This document shows, piece by piece, positions 34,830 to 43,720 of a stretch of DNA of 46,184 nucleotides. Position 1 is the stretch's first letter; each line of letters begins with the position of its first letter. The notes below the pieces were generated by a model. It was not told the DNA's origin. It searched no databases and worked only from the letters and a program-made list of their open reading frames with translations. The position numbers and the translations under genes were made by a program. This stretch comes from an uncultured Gammaproteobacteria bacterium (GTDB lineage: Bacteria > Pseudomonadota > Gammaproteobacteria > Nitrosococcales > Methylophagaceae). The stretch lies in assembly GCA_913042265.1 (NCBI GenBank), contig CAJWKF010000006.1, positions 1 through 46,184 on the forward strand, read 5' to 3'.

Positions 34830-35507
34830 ATGGCGAAAAGAACTGCGATTAAAGTAAGCAATTTAACTCATACAGTTACTGCAAATACAGGAGACTTGAC
34901 TATACTGAAGGGTATTAATCTAGAAATCAAGGAAGGCGAGTCTGTTGCAATAGTAGGTTCTTCTGGGTCAGGGAAATCGACGTTACTTGGCTTATTAGCA
35001 GGGCTAGATGTCAACACATCTGGTGAAATAGTTTTATATGGGCAAGCTTTCTCTAGTTTAGATGAAGAAAAGCGAGCCATAATAAGAGGAGAGTACGTTG
35101 GTTTTATTTTTCAGTCTTTTCATTTATTACCTAGCCTTCAAGCAATTGAAAATGTGATGTTACCTGCCGAATTAAAAGGTGATGAGGGTGCGCGCAAAAA
35201 GGCAGAGCAGTTATTAGATAAAGTCGGCTTGTCTCATCGCTTAACGCACTACCCTAATCAACTTTCAGGTGGTGAACAGCAGCGAGTAGCTATTGCTAGG
35301 GCTTTTGCTTCTAGCCCTAAAATTCTCTTTGCCGATGAGCCTACGGGCAACCTGGATGAGGCCAATGGTAAAATTATCATTAAGCAACTTTTCGAACTCA
35401 ATAAGTCTCAAGGTACAACACTAATCATGGTCACTCATGATAATGAACTAGCCAAGAAATGTGATCGACATATGGTGATGTCTGAAGGAAGTTTAGTAGA
35501 AAAATAA
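34830..35507 (+). CDS. ybbA: ABC transporter ATP-binding protein YbbA (LolD/MacB type)
   Basis: This 225-residue ATPase has Walker A GSSGSGKST at 43-51, the signature LSGGEQQR, Walker B ILFADEPTGNLD and an H-loop in MVTHD. It belongs to the MacB/LolD/FtsE type that drives type VII mechanotransmission ABC systems, which move substrates on the periplasmic side rather than through the membrane. Its stop overlaps the ybbP start (TAATG), so it is paired with that permease. Divergent from tesA. Confidence 0.94.
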   Translation: MAKRTAIKVSNLTHTVTANTGDLTILKGINLEIKEGESVAIVGSSGSGKSTLLGLLAGLDVNTSGEIVLYGQAFSSLDEEKRAIIRGEYVGFIFQSFHLLPSLQAIENVMLPAELKGDEGARKKAEQLLDKVGLSHRLTHYPNQLSGGEQQRVAIARAFASSPKILFADEPTGNLDEANGKIIIKQLFELNKSQGTTLIMVTHDNELAKKCDRHMVMSEGSLVEK

Positions 35508-37969
35508 TGGTGAATTTTGCATTTAAGTTAATGTTAAGGGACTTGCGAAGCGGGGATATTCTGATGCTTCTTATGGCATTAATTATTTCAGTTAGCACTG
35601 TTACTACAATTAGTTTATTCATCGATAGGCTTCAGCTTTCATTTGAGCAAGAGTCTGCAAACTTACTTGCAGCGGATCGACTAATTCGATCCGATGAGGC
35701 AATCCCCAAAAACTGGCAATTCAAAGCAAGAGAACTGTCTTTAAAGCAAGCTAGACGGACTTCATTTGGCACTATGATATTTTCAGGTGATGCGCTGCAG
35801 TTAAGCCAGTTAAGTGCAGTAACAGATAGTTACCCATTAAAAGGCGCCTACTTAGTAGATGATACATTATTTGCTAGAGGACAGCCTTCAAAACAGCCAC
35901 CCAAAAAAGGGGAAGTCTGGCTGTCATCTAGGCTCGCTAGCCTATTGAATGTAAGGATTGGTGAAAAGGTGGAAGTGGGTGAATTACAATTAACAGTCGC
36001 CAAGTATTTGGTGAGAGATCCAGGATCAAGTTCTTCAGCATTTGCGATATCACCCCGTGCAGTAATGAATATCAGAGATCTCCCATCGACTAAAGTTATT
36101 ATTCCAGGTAGCCGAGTTCGCTATTCTCTTTTACTAGCAGGAGAGCCTGTCGATCTTGAGAACTTTGAAAGCTGGGTGGTACCTGAGTTGAAGGAGGGCC
36201 AGCGGTGGCGAACACCGGTAGAGAAAGGTGAGCGTATTGGTGACACGATTGTAAAAGCGGAGTCCTTTTTATTGCTGGCAGGGATCTTGGCTGTTGTAAT
36301 GTCTGGAATAGCAATGGCACTGGCATCCACACGATTTGTAAAGCGACATTTGGTTCAGGTGGCAGTGCTTAAAACTTTAGGAGCAACACCAAAAGTTTTG
36401 ATTAAAGTGTTCTCGATACAATTTGTAATACTATTTTTCACTGGCGCGCTACTAGGTTTGGCTGTTGGCTGGGGGGGGCAGGGAGTTATTTCATCACTCT
36501 TATCTGGATTAATGTCGACTTCATTACCGGAGCCTTCAGTTGGCCGATTATGGCTAGGGACCATAACCGGCTTGGTTTCTATGGTGGCTTTTTGCCTGCC
36601 AATGATGCTGCGGCTTATCAAAATATCGCCAATGTCAGTATTACACCCGAGTCGGAAACTAGAAAAAAATTCTTTGGCCCTATACAGCATGGGTTTTATT
36701 GGGATTTACGGACTAATGTGCATTTATACAAAAGGATTTTTATTGCCTAGCATTATGACACTAGCGATGTTGGCAATTGGAATTTTGGTAAGCATAGTAG
36801 GCTGGATGGTCTTCAAATTAGGAAGATCTTTAACATCTGGCGCTACCAGCGGATGGCAGATTGGTTTTGCTTCGCTCTACCGAAGACTTTTGCCAAATCT
36901 TTTCCAATTATTAGTGTTTACATTAATCATAATGCTTGGCCTGGTTTTAGTTGGAGTAAAGTCCAGCATAGTAACGGAATGGCAGGAACAACTGCCCGTA
37001 GACGCTCCCAATCATTATTTGTTTAATGTGCAGAAAGATCAGATTGAACAAATTAATGCGTCAACGGAAAACTTGAGGGTTTTAAGATCTGATTGGTACC
37101 CGATGGTTAGAGGTCGCGTAATATCAGTCAATGGAAAAAGTATTCAAACACTTTACCCTGAAGGTAAGGGTGAACCAGAATTATATGAACGTGAATTAAA
37201 CTTAACGTGGTCACATTCTTTAGGTAAAGGAAATAAGCTTTTATCTGGTGACTTTTCGGCTGATGGGTTATCTATCGAACAAAGAGTAGCCAAGGCAGCC
37301 AACCTTAGCCTTGGAGATACTCTAACTCTCAACATAGGAGGTAATATTGTTAGTTTGCCAATAACTTCAGTTCGCTCAGTTGATTGGAGTTCAATGCAGC
37401 CTAATTTTTATTTAATTTTACCAAAAAGAGTACTAGATGGTTACTCAGCAAACTTTGTTAGTAGCTTGTTTATTAGTAATGAGAACGCGCAGCCCTTTTA
37501 TAAGTCGATGTCTCAGCATCCAACTGTGTCTATTCTTAATGTTGGTGATATTTTAAAACAGATTCAAACGGTCATAGAACAATTATCAGAGGCGATTCAG
37601 TTGGTATTATTATGCATACTGATTGCTGGAGCTTTAGTTTTGATTGCTAGTGTAAGAGCAACATTAGAAGAACGATTAGAGGAGGGAGCATTATTACGTG
37701 TTTTGGGGGCAAAAAAAGCTTTGGTACAACAGTCACTTGTTGTAGAGTTTGGTGCCCTTGGACTATTTTCAGGGCTTATTGCAGCGGCTGGAGCTGAGGC
37801 CTGCGTGTATGCTCTACAAGTTTTTATATTCAAATCTCAAGCCAGCTGGCACCCATTACTTTGGGCATTAGGCCCTTTAATTGGAATATCTATTATTACG
37901 GCTATTGGTCTATTTGCCAGCAGGATAGTATTAAAAGTACCTCCTATGCATTTATTACGTGACTTTTGA
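35507..37969 (+). CDS. ybbP: ABC transporter permease YbbP (FtsX/MacB-like fold)
   Basis: This 820-residue inner-membrane protein has an N-terminal helix, a large periplasmic region (about 45-240), a first FtsX core of three to four helices at about 250-370, further helices to about 480, a second periplasmic domain (about 490-690) and a final FtsX core (about 695-815). ASTRFVKRHLVQVAVLKTLGATPK and RATLEERLEEGALLRVLGAKKA are the two copies of the typical FtsX cytosolic coupling motif. With YbbA it probably moves or releases lipids or hydrophobic compounds; the E. coli substrate is not firmly known. TesA, encoded next door, acts on acyl esters. Confidence 0.93.
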   Translation: MVNFAFKLMLRDLRSGDILMLLMALIISVSTVTTISLFIDRLQLSFEQESANLLAADRLIRSDEAIPKNWQFKARELSLKQARRTSFGTMIFSGDALQLSQLSAVTDSYPLKGAYLVDDTLFARGQPSKQPPKKGEVWLSSRLASLLNVRIGEKVEVGELQLTVAKYLVRDPGSSSSAFAISPRAVMNIRDLPSTKVIIPGSRVRYSLLLAGEPVDLENFESWVVPELKEGQRWRTPVEKGERIGDTIVKAESFLLLAGILAVVMSGIAMALASTRFVKRHLVQVAVLKTLGATPKVLIKVFSIQFVILFFTGALLGLAVGWGGQGVISSLLSGLMSTSLPEPSVGRLWLGTITGLVSMVAFCLPMMLRLIKISPMSVLHPSRKLEKNSLALYSMGFIGIYGLMCIYTKGFLLPSIMTLAMLAIGILVSIVGWMVFKLGRSLTSGATSGWQIGFASLYRRLLPNLFQLLVFTLIIMLGLVLVGVKSSIVTEWQEQLPVDAPNHYLFNVQKDQIEQINASTENLRVLRSDWYPMVRGRVISVNGKSIQTLYPEGKGEPELYERELNLTWSHSLGKGNKLLSGDFSADGLSIEQRVAKAANLSLGDTLTLNIGGNIVSLPITSVRSVDWSSMQPNFYLILPKRVLDGYSANFVSSLFISNENAQPFYKSMSQHPTVSILNVGDILKQIQTVIEQLSEAIQLVLLCILIAGALVLIASVRATLEERLEEGALLRVLGAKKALVQQSLVVEFGALGLFSGLIAAAGAEACVYALQVFIFKSQASWHPLLWALGPLIGISIITAIGLFASRIVLKVPPMHLLRDF

Positions 37970-38177
37970 GTGAACAGCTTTTAACGAGAAAAAGAGTAGA
38001 CTTCATAATGGCTATTTCAATTTTGAAAACTACAAAGAGAATAATTATTAAATCCGAATAAAAGAATGAGAAGTGGAATTACTTGAACAAATAGGACTAG
38101 GCTTACTTAACACTATAATAAAAAGCTAGCTAAGAGTCGCTGGGTCAAAAAAATGAACTAAAGGACATAAACAGGCT

Positions 38178-38933
38178 ATGACAAAAGGTAGTAACAAACT
38201 GGCTTGGATTACCGGAGGTGGTACCGGAATTGGCAAAGCATTGGCATTAGCTTTGGATAAGCGGGGGTGGCAAGTTATAATTTCTGGTAGAACAGAACAA
38301 AAGCTCCAGGCTGTTGTAGAGCTTGGCAAAAAAATAGCTTATCTGACGTTAGATGTAACGGATAGGGAGCAGAGTCAGCAAGTTTTTAATACCTTATACG
38401 AGAAGTACGGGCTACCGGACGTCGTTGTTTTAAATGCTGGTGATTACACCCCGATGCCAGTAGATGAATTTAACCTTGACTTGATTTATAAGCTGAATCA
38501 AGTGAATTACTTAGGGGTCATGAATGGGCTTGCCTCAATACTACCTTTGATGAAAGCACGTAAATCAGGACAAATATTACTTATGGCCAGTGTGGCGGGT
38601 TACCGAGGCTTACCAGATGCTGCGCCATATGGAGCAACGAAAGCTGCTTTAATCAATTTTTGTGAGGCGATGTATATACCCTTGAAAAAGGAGGGTGTTT
38701 TGTTGCGAATAATTAACCCTGGCTTTGTAACAACACAGTTAACGGCGAAAAATACTTTTAAGATGCCAGCGGAAATAACATCAACTGAAGCAGCAGGGCG
38801 AATAGTTAAAGCGCTTGCATCGGAGAGTTTTGAAATTACATTTCCAAAGCGTTTCACCTACATTTTAAAAATATTACGTATTTTACCTTATCGGCTTTAT
38901 TTCTTCTTTACCAGTAAAATAATAGGTAAATAG
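38178..38933 (+). CDS. Short-chain dehydrogenase/reductase of the lipid-modification cluster
   Basis: This 251-residue classical SDR has the cofactor motif TGGGTGIG (12-19), NAG at 86-88 and the catalytic Ser138, Tyr151 and Lys155 (YGATK). The C-terminal part from about 220 (ILKILRILPYRLYFFFTSK) is hydrophobic and may bind the membrane. Its stop is directly followed by the ATG of the SnoaL-like gene, so the two are one operon. TATAAT at 38114-38119 could be its -10. It faces the FAD/CFA-type gene run and probably reduces or oxidises an acyl or lipid intermediate; substrate unknown. Confidence 0.88.
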   Translation: MTKGSNKLAWITGGGTGIGKALALALDKRGWQVIISGRTEQKLQAVVELGKKIAYLTLDVTDREQSQQVFNTLYEKYGLPDVVVLNAGDYTPMPVDEFNLDLIYKLNQVNYLGVMNGLASILPLMKARKSGQILLMASVAGYRGLPDAAPYGATKAALINFCEAMYIPLKKEGVLLRIINPGFVTTQLTAKNTFKMPAEITSTEAAGRIVKALASESFEITFPKRFTYILKILRILPYRLYFFFTSKIIGK

Positions 38934-39359
38934 ATGGTTTCTCGACAACATGCATTGAATAGTTATATTGTTTTCTTTGAACAAATGAAAAGGGAAGATT
39001 TAGTTCGGCTGCCAGAGTTTTTTTCTCATCAAGCTCGCTTTAAAGACCCCTTTAATGATGTAACGGGCATTGAACAAATTAATAAAGTTTTTCATCACAT
39101 GTTTGAGACTTTAAATACGCCTAAATTTGTTATTGATGAAGCTGTTTTAGAGTCTGATGTAGCTTATATAAAATGGAAGTTTACGGGTGCTGTAAATACC
39201 AAGCAATTAAAACTGGTTGGGCTCAGTAGAGTAGTCTTTGATGAACAAGGCCTTGTTTCAGAACATATCGATTACTGGGATGCGAGTGAACAGTTTTATA
39301 TGAAGCTACCGATCATCGGTAGTATTTTACGTTTTATTCGTAATAAAGCTGCCAATTAA
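38934..39359 (+). CDS. SnoaL-like / NTF2-fold protein
   Basis: This 141-residue protein has the features of nuclear transport factor 2 or SnoaL-like domains: HQARFKDPFNDVTGIEQINKVFHHMFETL near the start and VSEHIDYWDASEQFYMKLPIIGSILRFIRNK at the end. Such folds form small hydrophobic pockets used by isomerases, hydrolases or binding proteins. Genes of this type usually sit beside the SDR, FAD and CFA-like genes found here. Its TAA is directly joined to the stop of the convergent chalcone-isomerase-like gene with no base between. Confidence 0.85.
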   Translation: MVSRQHALNSYIVFFEQMKREDLVRLPEFFSHQARFKDPFNDVTGIEQINKVFHHMFETLNTPKFVIDEAVLESDVAYIKWKFTGAVNTKQLKLVGLSRVVFDEQGLVSEHIDYWDASEQFYMKLPIIGSILRFIRNKAAN

Positions 39360-39908
39360 TTACCAATTGAGAAGCTCTGTCCTGAGAGATTCAGATAAAG
39401 AGTTTTCGGCTAACCACAGACCAAGGTAGTATCGGGCAAAGCTGATGTTGGTGTTTTGGTAAAGTAACTTATCATTAAAGAATAGAGAAAGTCCTTTATC
39501 ATGATGAATATCTAGACGAAAGCGGTCACCGCTAATGACGTCCTGATAAAAACCGTGCAGAGCATCAATATCATTTTGATATAAGGCCTGTTGATTTTTA
39601 GTATTTTGGCGGCTGAGAACCTCATCTGCACTGTCGATTAACTGAGACTTAGAAAGAGATACTTTATAGTGGAGCTCAAGAGAAAAAGGGTGGTTAACTT
39701 TCAAAACCTGACCGGCCTGCACACCTGGTGCAGCATAAAGAGCAGCATCATAAACATCAATAAAACCAAGCCAAGTTGCTGTAGCCATGGACTTTAGTTC
39801 AATTTCACCGCGCGATGGTTGAAAATCAAGCTGTGAGGGTGGCATAGCCCAGCTAATATTAAAGAGTAATGAATAAGTAATCCATACAAAAAATATGTGC
39901 TTTTTCAT
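39360..39908 (-). CDS. Periplasmic chalcone isomerase-like protein
   Basis: This 182-residue protein has a signal peptide at residues 1-21 (ISWAMPP). The rest matches the bacterial chalcone-isomerase-fold family (GEIELKSMATATWLGFIDVYDAALYAAPG; FARYYLGLWL near the C-terminus). Bacteria lacking flavonoids use this fold for fatty-acid or lipid binding. It is the last gene of the minus-strand run, 3 bases after the DUF3833 gene. A catalytic activity is not supported by the sequence alone. Confidence 0.82.
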   Translation of the reverse strand: MKKHIFFVWITYSLLFNISWAMPPSQLDFQPSRGEIELKSMATATWLGFIDVYDAALYAAPGVQAGQVLKVNHPFSLELHYKVSLSKSQLIDSADEVLSRQNTKNQQALYQNDIDALHGFYQDVISGDRFRLDIHHDKGLSLFFNDKLLYQNTNISFARYYLGLWLAENSLSESLRTELLNW

Positions 39909-39911
39909 AAC

Positions 39912-40442
39912 TTATGGGGTTTTGAAGATGAGTGTAACTTCACCTAAAAATATACCAAATTTTGTCATTTTCGCCCGATTAATGAGCACACCGTCTTCTT
40001 GTAAAAACATCCAGTCATCAAACTGTACTTTGATTGTCCCCTCTTTATAAGGGAGATCTAGCGTATATGCCCAATTCAGACTATTACCGTAAGCTTTACC
40101 AGTAGCGTGTCCAATTACATCAGCTGCTCGACCTTCATAGTTGTTTTCATCAATTTTATTAATAGTCCACACACGTCTATCTATGGTTCCATCAGAATAT
40201 GTAAAGTCTTCCTCTAATACAAGATCTCCATCTACTATTTTACCTAAGATGTCGACAGTAAACTGCCTTTCAACATCACCGCTACGGTTTTGGAATATGC
40301 CCCAAGCACGTGTTTGGCCCAAAAAATAGTCTTCTAAAATTAAGCGAGGTGTAGTGTTTTTATAGTGCTCTGGAGTCATATTGTTACAGCCAGTGAGGTT
40401 AAAAAGAAAGAACGATAATAAAATTAAGAGGCTCTTGTTCAT
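39912..40442 (-). CDS. DUF3833 family lipoprotein
   Basis: This 176-residue protein has a signal peptide with lipobox LTGC (Cys19), followed by a beta-rich domain with RLILEDYFLGQTRAWGIFQNRSGDVERQFTVDI and GVLINRAKMTKFGIFLGEVTLIFKTP, which I recognise as DUF3833. Its function is unknown, but it recurs beside the FAD, DUF1365 and CFA-like genes. It lies between the transporter gene (10-base gap) and the chalcone-isomerase-like gene. Confidence 0.87.
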   Translation of the reverse strand: MNKSLLILLSFFLFNLTGCNNMTPEHYKNTTPRLILEDYFLGQTRAWGIFQNRSGDVERQFTVDILGKIVDGDLVLEEDFTYSDGTIDRRVWTINKIDENNYEGRAADVIGHATGKAYGNSLNWAYTLDLPYKEGTIKVQFDDWMFLQEDGVLINRAKMTKFGIFLGEVTLIFKTP

Positions 40443-40452
40443 ACTATGGTTC

Positions 40453-41742
40453 CTAAGTTAGTTGTTGTATATGTCTTTGTTGCTGGCGGTCTAAGGGGAA
40501 ATTCCAGATTGTCCAAGCAGCTACTAGCTTAAAAGGGATTGGTAGAAGGCCATAAAGCAGAGTAAGTGCTAATAAATTATTATCTGCAGGTGCTGTTTGT
40601 GTATCAAAGCCCAAAAAGACTAATAAAGGAAAAGCAATGCCGACAGCTAATGCCAGTGATAGCTTCGTGGCCATACCCCAAAGACCAAAGAAAAACCCAC
40701 TTCGCTGCCCGCCGCCATTTGCGCTATCAACATCAATCACATCAGCTTGAATTGAGGCCGGTAAGGCCATATCGATACCTAAGCTTAGTCCAGACAGAAT
40801 ACAGATAAGAAGGAAAGGTAGAAAGTCTCCTGCCCCTAGGCTGGGGACCCATGCAAAAATACCAACAGCCCACAACATTGATACACCCCATACACGATGT
40901 TTATTATAACGCTTGGCGAGCTTCACTCCTATAGGTAAACCTATTAAACCGCTGATAAAATAGGCCGATAATAACAGGCCAAACTGTTCGGGCATGACCA
41001 AAACATAGCTCACGAATAGCAAGAAGAGTGTCGCGGGTAGGCCGTTAGCGATGCCATTCATAAAATAAGCAAAAAGTAACCTTATAAACAAGCGGTTGTT
41101 TTTTAGTAAAGTTAACCCCGCCCGATAACTGATAGGCTTTGTACGCCGATTAGACTCGGGTACCTTGAGAATGCAAACCAGGATAGTAATAGGAAGAAGA
41201 ATAGTTAAAGATTGGGCGAGAATAAGTAATGCTTTGCCAGGTTCATCACTAGCAATGCCCATTGTTAAGGGTAAACCTGCAGCAAATAAAGTGCCGATTA
41301 AAACAAAGCTTTCGCGGCTGGCTGTTATTGTACTTCGCTGGTCATAATCACCTGACAACTCAGCTCCCCAGGCGTTATAAGGCAAGGTGAGTAGACTCCA
41401 AGCGAAATAAACAAGAATACTCCAGAGTAAAAGCCAATAAAAACTACTTCCTTCAGGCGGCACAAAAAGTGCCCAAAGGGCTATGATTAATAATGGCGTA
41501 GCTATAGCCATTAACCATTTACGCCTTGATGGCATAGGTAGCCAATCAGAGAATATCCCTATCATTGGGTCTGTGATGACGTCACTGATACGCGCGATCA
41601 TTAAAGCTAATCCGACAGCGGCAAGGCCAAGGCCTAATTGCTCAGCATAAAAAGTGGGTAAGTAAATATAAAGGGGCAGGCCCAAAGCGGCCAAGGGTAG
41701 GCCCGGCAGACCATAAAACCAATAGCGAATAATTTGAGACAA
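40453..41742 (-). CDS. GPH/MFS_2-family transporter
   Basis: This protein of about 429 residues has 12 predicted membrane helices. After the first helix it carries ISDVITDPMIGIFSDW, the two-Asp motif of the MelB-type GPH family. I propose the TTG at 41740-41742 giving MSQIIRYWFYGLPGLPLAALGLPLYIY; it is 2 bases after the stop of the methyltransferase gene. The longer in-frame start at 41832 lies inside that gene and gives a non-family N-terminus. MFS_2 members include sugar symporters and, in animals, the lysophospholipid transporter MFSD2A, so a lipid substrate is possible here but unproven. Confidence 0.85.
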   Translation of the reverse strand: MSQIIRYWFYGLPGLPLAALGLPLYIYLPTFYAEQLGLGLAAVGLALMIARISDVITDPMIGIFSDWLPMPSRRKWLMAIATPLLIIALWALFVPPEGSSFYWLLLWSILVYFAWSLLTLPYNAWGAELSGDYDQRSTITASRESFVLIGTLFAAGLPLTMGIASDEPGKALLILAQSLTILLPITILVCILKVPESNRRTKPISYRAGLTLLKNNRLFIRLLFAYFMNGIANGLPATLFLLFVSYVLVMPEQFGLLLSAYFISGLIGLPIGVKLAKRYNKHRVWGVSMLWAVGIFAWVPSLGAGDFLPFLLICILSGLSLGIDMALPASIQADVIDVDSANGGGQRSGFFFGLWGMATKLSLALAVGIAFPLLVFLGFDTQTAPADNNLLALTLLYGLLPIPFKLVAAWTIWNFPLDRQQQRHIQQLT

Positions 41743-41744
41743 TG

Positions 41745-42962
41745 TTAGTGTGGTTTTGACATTAAGTATTGATAAACCCCGGTGTGCTGCTCCCGAAAAC
41801 CTGCTTCGCAGTATGATAAATAATATCGCCACATACGTATGAATTGATTATCGTAACCGAGATCTTCTACTTGGTGTACAACCTCATTAAACCCTTGATG
41901 CCAAGCGAGAACAGTCTGTTCATAGTGAGAGCCGTAGTTAGTGGCTTGTTCGATCTTAAGTCCTGCCTGTTGTGCATGTTGAGAAAAAATTTCAGGAGAA
42001 GGCAACATACCTCCTGGGAAAATATAGCGTTGAATAAAATCCACATTTTGTCGATAGTGGTCAAAATATTGGTCGTCAATGGTTATTGTTTGTAGGGCTA
42101 TTCTGCCTCCTGATTTTAGACGTGCAAATAACATTTCAAAAAAGCCGGGCCAATAAGACTCCCCAACGGCTTCAAACATTTCAATACTTACAATATGATC
42201 GAACTGTTCTTCTATCTCACGGTAATCTTGTAACCGTAAGTCAACAAGGGAATCAAAGCCTGCATCACGAATCCGCTGTTGTCCCCATGCTAATTGTTCA
42301 GTTGATAAGGTGACTCCGGTCACTTGATAACCTTGCTTAGCAGCATGTTCAGCAAAACCTCCCCAACCGCAGCCTACTTCTAGAATGTGTTGTCCAGGCG
42401 CTGCACCGAGAGAAGATAGTAAGAGTTCATATTTTCGAGTTTGTGCTTGCTCAAGACTATCAGACGGATCAGCGAAAATGGCACTTGAATAAGTCATCGT
42501 TGAGTCAAGCCATAACTGATAGAAGTCATTACCTAAATCATAATGTGCAGAGATATTGCGACGGCTACCTCGTTGACTGTTTCGTCGAGTTATATGGCGC
42601 AGGCGATTAAATAAGCGAATAAAGAAATTAGCTTCAAGGTGGGTAGATAATTCTTCTAAGTTGAGTGTAGCCCAGTAGAGGAAGTCAGATAGGTTACTCG
42701 TGTCCCAATCACCTTGCATATAGGCCTCGGCAAAACCAATATCACCATCTCTACTTAACTTTTTGATGATTTTTAAGCTTTTATGAATGGTTATGTTTGC
42801 ATCTGGGCCCGGCTGTTTTCCTTCAACAAGGTAAGTTTCGGCATCAACTGTAATGTGAAGGCGACCTCGCTTACATTTCGATAATAATTGATAGAGCAGC
42901 TTAATTGTAAGTGGTGCGCTGGAATCAGGAAGTAATCTTATTTTCGTGTTTTGACTAACCAT
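41745..42962 (-). CDS. Cyclopropane-fatty-acyl-phospholipid synthase-type methyltransferase
   Basis: This 405-residue SAM-dependent enzyme acts on the double bond of membrane phospholipid acyl chains. The SAM loop EVGCGWGGFAEHAAKQG is at 195-211, and YDLGNDFYQLWLDSTMTYSSA is the family motif around the acyl site (about 141-161). FPGGMLPSP and HYRQNVDFIQRYIFPGG match. It may produce cyclopropane or methyl-branched chains; the family includes both, and its neighbours favour a further modified product. It overlaps the DUF1365 gene by 25 bases at its 5' end and is followed 2 bases after its stop by the transporter start. Confidence 0.92.
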   Translation of the reverse strand: MVSQNTKIRLLPDSSAPLTIKLLYQLLSKCKRGRLHITVDAETYLVEGKQPGPDANITIHKSLKIIKKLSRDGDIGFAEAYMQGDWDTSNLSDFLYWATLNLEELSTHLEANFFIRLFNRLRHITRRNSQRGSRRNISAHYDLGNDFYQLWLDSTMTYSSAIFADPSDSLEQAQTRKYELLLSSLGAAPGQHILEVGCGWGGFAEHAAKQGYQVTGVTLSTEQLAWGQQRIRDAGFDSLVDLRLQDYREIEEQFDHIVSIEMFEAVGESYWPGFFEMLFARLKSGGRIALQTITIDDQYFDHYRQNVDFIQRYIFPGGMLPSPEIFSQHAQQAGLKIEQATNYGSHYEQTVLAWHQGFNEVVHQVEDLGYDNQFIRMWRYYLSYCEAGFREQHTGVYQYLMSKPH

Positions 42963-43720
42963 TCGCTTTTGACCTCTTGCTGTTGTTTTTTGTCATAAGA
43001 ATGAAACTTTCCACCACGTATCCATATTTTTAATGCGTGCCAATGGATCATAAGCATTATTTTGAAAGACATCATTGGCATCATAAAAAAAGCCTTGAGC
43101 AAATGTAAGTTGTTTAAGGTTTCAATTTTAGAGTTTTGAGACGCAATGAAATGAAGTTGATCATTCTGGTATTCGTTGATTAAAATGCCGAAGCTAGCTT
43201 TCGCTTGACTAAATTTAAAGTGATACTGTTGGTCCTTATTAATGAATGGGGAAACATAAAATCGCTTTTCTGCAATACATTCCACCGGCCACTGTAAACT
43301 TTTCCCTTCATGGTGATGGACATAATGGTAAGCATCACCAAAGGTATTGCTAACCTCACTAATAATCGCAACAGTTTCACCATCTTGACCATCACAATAC
43401 CAAACTGAAATGGGATTAAAACCATAACCCAAAACACGAGGGAAACATGATAACCGGATGCGACAAACATTATGTATGCCTGCATCAGATAATGTTTGTT
43501 CTACCCATGGCCGCCAGGCAGTTCCGTCTCTAGGACCATGATCCTGTTTTCGGAGACTGAGTAAATTAAACCGTTCTAAACTAAGCCACCTCAATGAGGA
43601 GGCTTCTTGCTCAATAAGATCTATATCAATCAATAACCCAAAGACCTTGTAGGTAAACTGATAGACCATAGGGAACATACGTTGGTGCATGACATGCCCA
43701 AAAAAGAGCTTACTTGCCAT
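42938..43720 (-). CDS. DUF1365 domain-containing protein
   Basis: This 260-residue protein begins with the DUF1365 signature KLFFGHVMHQRMFPMVYQFTYKVF and contains FNPISVWYCDGQDG and YHYVHHHEGKS followed by EKRFYVSPFI. Many histidines (for example HVMHQR) could form a metal or acid-base site. The family always lies between a flavoprotein and a CFA-like gene, as here, and has no proven function. It overlaps the flavoprotein gene by 11 bases and the methyltransferase gene by 25, so all three are translationally linked. Confidence 0.9.
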   Translation of the reverse strand: MASKLFFGHVMHQRMFPMVYQFTYKVFGLLIDIDLIEQEASSLRWLSLERFNLLSLRKQDHGPRDGTAWRPWVEQTLSDAGIHNVCRIRLSCFPRVLGYGFNPISVWYCDGQDGETVAIISEVSNTFGDAYHYVHHHEGKSLQWPVECIAEKRFYVSPFINKDQQYHFKFSQAKASFGILINEYQNDQLHFIASQNSKIETLNNLHLLKAFFMMPMMSFKIMLMIHWHALKIWIRGGKFHSYDKKQQQEVKSEWLVKTRK

